Below are positions 6,726 to 10,247 of a stretch of 10,247 bases of DNA, piece after piece. Below the pieces are notes generated by a model that saw only the letters and a program-made list of their open reading frames with translations, did no database searches and was not told where the DNA came from. Source of the DNA: Cryomorphaceae bacterium (lineage in GTDB: Bacteria; Bacteroidota; Bacteroidia; Flavobacteriales; Schleiferiaceae); NCBI GenBank assembly GCA_003507115.1, contig DNWN01000140.1, positions 1 through 10,247 on the forward strand, in the 5' to 3' direction. The position numbers and the translations under genes are program-made. Numbering within the stretch: position 1 is the first letter of the stretch; the number at the start of each line of letters is the position of its first letter.

Positions 6726-9700
6726 ATGTCAGAACAAAATACTTCGATGATGCGCCGATTTGGCATCACGGATTGGGCGGTCAACAACCGCGTTACCGTG
6801 GGCGTCTTGACGGTCATCATCCTGATTGCTGGCTTAATGGCCTACCGTGCCATGCCCGCCGAGAGTTTCCCCGAGATTGCCCAGCCCACGATTTATGTCG
6901 GGACGGTCTATCCCGGCAACTCCCCTGTGGACATTGAGCGATTGATTACACGCCCCTTGGAAAAGGAAATCCATAGTATTTCAGGCGTGGATAAACTGTC
7001 CTCTTCGTCCATCCAAGGATATTCCTCCATCGAGGTGAAGTTTAACTTCGATGTTGAGGTATCCGAAGCGCTGCGCAAAGTGAAGGACAAGGTGGACGCC
7101 GCCCGCTCCAGCCCGGACTTCCCCAAAGACCTTCCTGCCGACCCCAATATTTTCGATTTGAACATCGGCGAACTTTTGCCCATCATGAACATCAACTTGT
7201 CGGGCGAATACACGAGCGACCAGTTGAAAGACTATGCAGAATACCTCAAAGAAGAAATTGAGGACTTGGCTGCCATTACGTCCGTCGATATCCGCGGCAT
7301 CGATGACAAGGAGGTTCGCATCATGGTGGACAACCAAAAGATGGAATCCATGAACATCTCGTTCCGAGATATCGCAGGGGCCATCCAAAATGAAAATGTA
7401 TCCATTTCGGGCGGAGACCTTCTCATCGATGGTTATCGCCGAAACGTCCGAGTCCTCGGTGAATTTGAATCGCTCAGCGATATCGAAAATATCATCGTCA
7501 AGCAAGAAAAGGAAGACATCGTTTACTTGCGCGACGTGGCCACCGTCACTTTTGACGAGGTGGACCGCGAATCTTATGCCCGTCAATACAGCGATCCGGT
7601 GGTCACCTTGGACATCAAAAAGCGTTCGGGCGAAAACCTCATTCTGGCTTCGAAAGCCATTAATGACATCGTGACGGCAGCAAAAGTGGATTATTTCCCG
7701 AGGAACCTGTTGATTTCCATCACGAATGACCAGTCTACCCGGACCAAAAACCAAGTCAACGAGCTCGAAAACTCCATCATCTTCGGGGTCTTGCTCGTCG
7801 TTTTGGTCTTGACTTTCTTCTTGGGTCTACGCAACGCTCTATTCGTGGGAATCGCCATCCCCTTGAGCATGCTACTCAGCTTCTTCATCCTCAATTCTAT
7901 GGGGGTCACGTTAAACTTCATGGTCTTGTTCGCCCTGGTTCTTGCATTGGGCATGCTGGTGGACAACGGCATCGTCATTGTGGAAAACGTCTACCGATTT
8001 ATGAGTAGCGGCTATAAAGCCACCGAAGCAGCCAAATTGGGTGCGGCGGAAGTCGCCATGCCCATCATCACCTCGACGGCGACTACCCTGGCTGCCTTCG
8101 TGCCTCTGGCCCTCTGGCCGGGCTTGATTGGGGAGTTCATGAAATACCTTCCCTACACGTTGATCGTTGTCCTTTCGTCTTCGTTGTTTGTCGCCTTGGT
8201 CATTAACCCTGCCCTGGCTGCGCGTTATATGAAGACGGAAGAGGACACCGTCAACCGACCCAAGTGGACCCGCATCGGAGCTATCCTCGCGGTCCTCGGA
8301 TTGGGTGCGCATACAGCGATTTTGACCGCCTTGGACGCGCCTCTTGGATTACCCTTGTTCGCCGCCACCTTGGCCAACCTTTTTGGCTATGCCGGATTGC
8401 TTATTCTCGCCTATTTGTGGGTATTTGAGCCCGGAACACAGTTCTTCCAGAAGTCTGCCCTCCCCCGATTAGAGAACAACTACTCGAGGTTGGTGGAATT
8501 TTCCCTGCGCGGGAAGAACGCTCGGAAGTTCTTCTTGGGAACCGTCGGACTCCTCTTTGTCTCCATTTTCTTGTTGGCTTCCTTCCCTCCAAAGGTGCTC
8601 TTCTTCCCCAACAATCAGCCGAACTTGGCGAATATCTACATTGAACTTCCAGTAGGGACCGACATCGAGGCCACCAATGCCTTGACTCTGGAGTTGGAAA
8701 AGGAGATTACGGAGCTGGTCACCGCATTTACCTATGAGGTCGACGGCCAACCCTACAATTACATGGTGGAATCCATCATTGCTCAAGTGGGCAAAGGAAC
8801 AAGTGACCCGCGCGAGGGGCCTTCCAATGTACCGACCCCCCACAAAGCCAAAATCGTAGTAGCCTTCCGCGAGACCAAATACCGCTTGGACCAAGAGGGC
8901 AACCCGGTAAGCAGTGCAGATGTCCTGAACTTGTTGCGCGACAACATTTCCGATATCCCCGGCGCCGTCGTCGCCATTGAAAAGGATCAAAACGGCCCGC
9001 CTCAAGGGGCGCCCATCAACATCGAATTGACCGGCAGCAATTACGAGGAAGTTTTGGCCTTTGCGCAAGAAGTGAAGCGTGAAATCGAAAACTCTCCGAT
9101 TCAAGGCTTCGACGAGTTGAAGCTGGACGTGGAGAGCGGCAAGCCCGAATTGCCCATCACCGTTGACCGCGCCAAAGCGCGTTCCTTGGGCGTTTCCACC
9201 GGCCAAATTGGCGATGCGTTGCGCACGGCCCTCTTCGGCAAGGAGATTAGCCGTTTCAAAGACGATGAGGACGAATACCCCATCAACCTGCGCTTTGATG
9301 ACGTGTATCGCTTCAACCTGGAGAGCTTGATGAACCAAAAGATCACCTTCCGGGACCAAGGTTCGGGCCGCATTAAGCAGGTGCCCATTTCAGCCGTGGC
9401 CAGTGCCAGCAAGTCTTCGACTTTCTCCGCGGTGAAGCGCAAGGAGCTCGATCGGGTCATCACCTTGTACTCCGGAGTCAAGGAAGGCGCCAATCCCACC
9501 CAGATTGTCGGGGAGATTAAAGAGCTTTTGGCCAATTACGAGGTGCCCCGCGGCATGACGTTGTCCTTTACAGGGCAGCAGGAGGAGCAAGCGAAGGAAT
9601 TCAGCTTCTTGTCCAAGGCCTTGTTGGGGGCCGTATTTATGATCTTCCTAATCATTGTCGGCCAGTTCAACTCCGCGCGCATCCCCTTCTTGATTTTAAT

Positions 9701-10220
9701 CACGGTCATCCTGTCCTTGATTGGGGTATTTCTCGGGCTGCTCTTCTTCCGGATGGACTTTATTATTGTGATGACCATGATTGGCATCATCTCCCTGGCG
9801 GGCGTCGTCGTGAACAACGCCATTGTCTTGGCGGACTATGCCGGACAGTTGTTAGAGCGTCGCAAAGCCGAATTGGGCTTGGACGAAGAGGCCCGCCTCC
9901 CCGTGCAAGAGCTCGCCAATACGTTGGCACAAGCCGGTCGGACCCGACTGCGCCCTGTGTTGCTCACCGCCATTACGACGGTCCTAGGCTTGATTCCTCT
10001 GGCCACCGGCATGAACATCGACTTCTTCACGTTGATTTCACAGAATAACCCACAAATTTATTTTGGGGGTGACAACGTCATGTTCTGGGGTCCGATCAGC
10101 TGGACGGTCATTTTTGGATTGACGTTTGCGACCTTCTTGACGCTGGTGATCATGCCGGTCATGCTGTATCTCACCGAAGTGGCTCGTTCACGGAGGTATT
10201 GGGAGAAGCAGGGAGCATAG
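6726..10220 (+). CDS. RND efflux permease (AcrB/HAE1-like, long Bacteroidota type)
   Basis: This 1,164-residue inner-membrane, proton-driven antiporter should act as a trimer, taking substrates from the periplasm or membrane. TM1 is at about 16-36. A first porter/docking region follows, then the TM2-TM6 block, including GMLVDNGIVIVENVYR with D413-N414 at the AcrB D407-D408 position. After the second porter region (about 600-930; DEDEYPINLRF is typical) come the last helices, with GVVVNNAIVLADY at 1026-1038. There N1030 aligns by eye with AcrB K940. AcrB is about 1,050 residues. The excess lies mainly in an insert at about 505-575 holding two hydrophobic segments (517-536 and 543-567), in a longer TM10-TM11 loop (GLDEEARLPVQE), and in a periplasmic loop NIDFFTLISQNNPQIYFGGD before the last helix. 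The gene is intact and ends with TAG. Drug, bile-salt or other hydrophobic export is likely, but the substrate is unknown. Confidence 0.95.
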   Translation: MSEQNTSMMRRFGITDWAVNNRVTVGVLTVIILIAGLMAYRAMPAESFPEIAQPTIYVGTVYPGNSPVDIERLITRPLEKEIHSISGVDKLSSSSIQGYSSIEVKFNFDVEVSEALRKVKDKVDAARSSPDFPKDLPADPNIFDLNIGELLPIMNINLSGEYTSDQLKDYAEYLKEEIEDLAAITSVDIRGIDDKEVRIMVDNQKMESMNISFRDIAGAIQNENVSISGGDLLIDGYRRNVRVLGEFESLSDIENIIVKQEKEDIVYLRDVATVTFDEVDRESYARQYSDPVVTLDIKKRSGENLILASKAINDIVTAAKVDYFPRNLLISITNDQSTRTKNQVNELENSIIFGVLLVVLVLTFFLGLRNALFVGIAIPLSMLLSFFILNSMGVTLNFMVLFALVLALGMLVDNGIVIVENVYRFMSSGYKATEAAKLGAAEVAMPIITSTATTLAAFVPLALWPGLIGEFMKYLPYTLIVVLSSSLFVALVINPALAARYMKTEEDTVNRPKWTRIGAILAVLGLGAHTAILTALDAPLGLPLFAATLANLFGYAGLLILAYLWVFEPGTQFFQKSALPRLENNYSRLVEFSLRGKNARKFFLGTVGLLFVSIFLLASFPPKVLFFPNNQPNLANIYIELPVGTDIEATNALTLELEKEITELVTAFTYEVDGQPYNYMVESIIAQVGKGTSDPREGPSNVPTPHKAKIVVAFRETKYRLDQEGNPVSSADVLNLLRDNISDIPGAVVAIEKDQNGPPQGAPINIELTGSNYEEVLAFAQEVKREIENSPIQGFDELKLDVESGKPELPITVDRAKARSLGVSTGQIGDALRTALFGKEISRFKDDEDEYPINLRFDDVYRFNLESLMNQKITFRDQGSGRIKQVPISAVASASKSSTFSAVKRKELDRVITLYSGVKEGANPTQIVGEIKELLANYEVPRGMTLSFTGQQEEQAKEFSFLSKALLGAVFMIFLIIVGQFNSARIPFLILITVILSLIGVFLGLLFFRMDFIIVMTMIGIISLAGVVVNNAIVLADYAGQLLERRKAELGLDEEARLPVQELANTLAQAGRTRLRPVLLTAITTVLGLIPLATGMNIDFFTLISQNNPQIYFGGDNVMFWGPISWTVIFGLTFATFLTLVIMPVMLYLTEVARSRRYWEKQGA

Positions 10221-10225
10221 CTCCG

Positions 10226-10247
10226 CTAGAGGGCTAGAGGGCTAGAG
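10226..10247. repeat. 8-bp tandem repeat CTAGAGGG, running off the window
   Basis: Starting 6 bases after the permease stop codon, CTAGAGGG occurs twice (10226-10233, 10234-10241), followed by CTAGAG (10242-10247), where the window ends. The match is perfect over 22 bases, so the array probably continues. No terminator hairpin is visible between the stop codon and the repeat. Function is unknown. Confidence 0.8.

Noticed and set aside
8469..9359. Long antisense open frame (296 codons) opposite the RND gene
   Set aside because: It is a frame shadow of a conserved permease. The composition (many G, V, Q, D runs) is typical of reverse-strand shadows and no initiation signals were seen.

Overview
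The window looks like chromosomal DNA of a member of the Bacteroidota, probably the class Flavobacteriia. Three things point there. The sigma-54 gene sits directly behind the asparaginyl-tRNA synthetase gene. The secreted protein at the left edge is of the 'SHILGG ... WQSCCR' kind common in gliding/T9SS bacteria. The RND pump is of the long (>1,100 aa) type I associate with this phylum. Shine-Dalgarno sequences are mostly weak or absent, which also fits. This assignment is inference from the proteins; no rRNA or other decisive marker is present.

Layout: the left third is read leftwards. Positions 1-438 hold the N-terminal 146 residues of a secreted surface protein that runs off the window. 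Then comes an asnS-rpoN pair (asnS 3420-1987, rpoN 1978-536) separated by 8 bases and surely co-transcribed. The 206-base divergent gap 3421-3626 contains a strong 31-bp palindrome (3542-3572), a small hairpin on the asnS side, and the presumed promoters of both units.

The right two thirds are read rightwards and form one tight four-gene efflux operon: a TetR/AcrR-family repressor (3627-4244), a TolC-type outer-membrane channel (4241-5593, ATGA overlap), a lipoprotein membrane-fusion adaptor (5598-6722) and a 1,164-residue RND inner-membrane permease (6726-10220). All parts of a tripartite pump are present, and the first gene is the likely sensor. The palindrome just upstream of the first gene is the obvious candidate operator, giving auto-repression of regulator and pump together. 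The substrate cannot be told from sequence.

Immediately after the permease stop codon an 8-bp tandem repeat (CTAGAGGG) starts and runs into the window edge. I see no transposon, CRISPR array, tRNA, rRNA or phage gene. Most of the window is ordinary core or efflux content. The points worth a second look are the palindromic operator, two apparent extra membrane helices in the permease, an EF-hand-like loop in the TolC protein, and the terminal CTAG-rich repeat.
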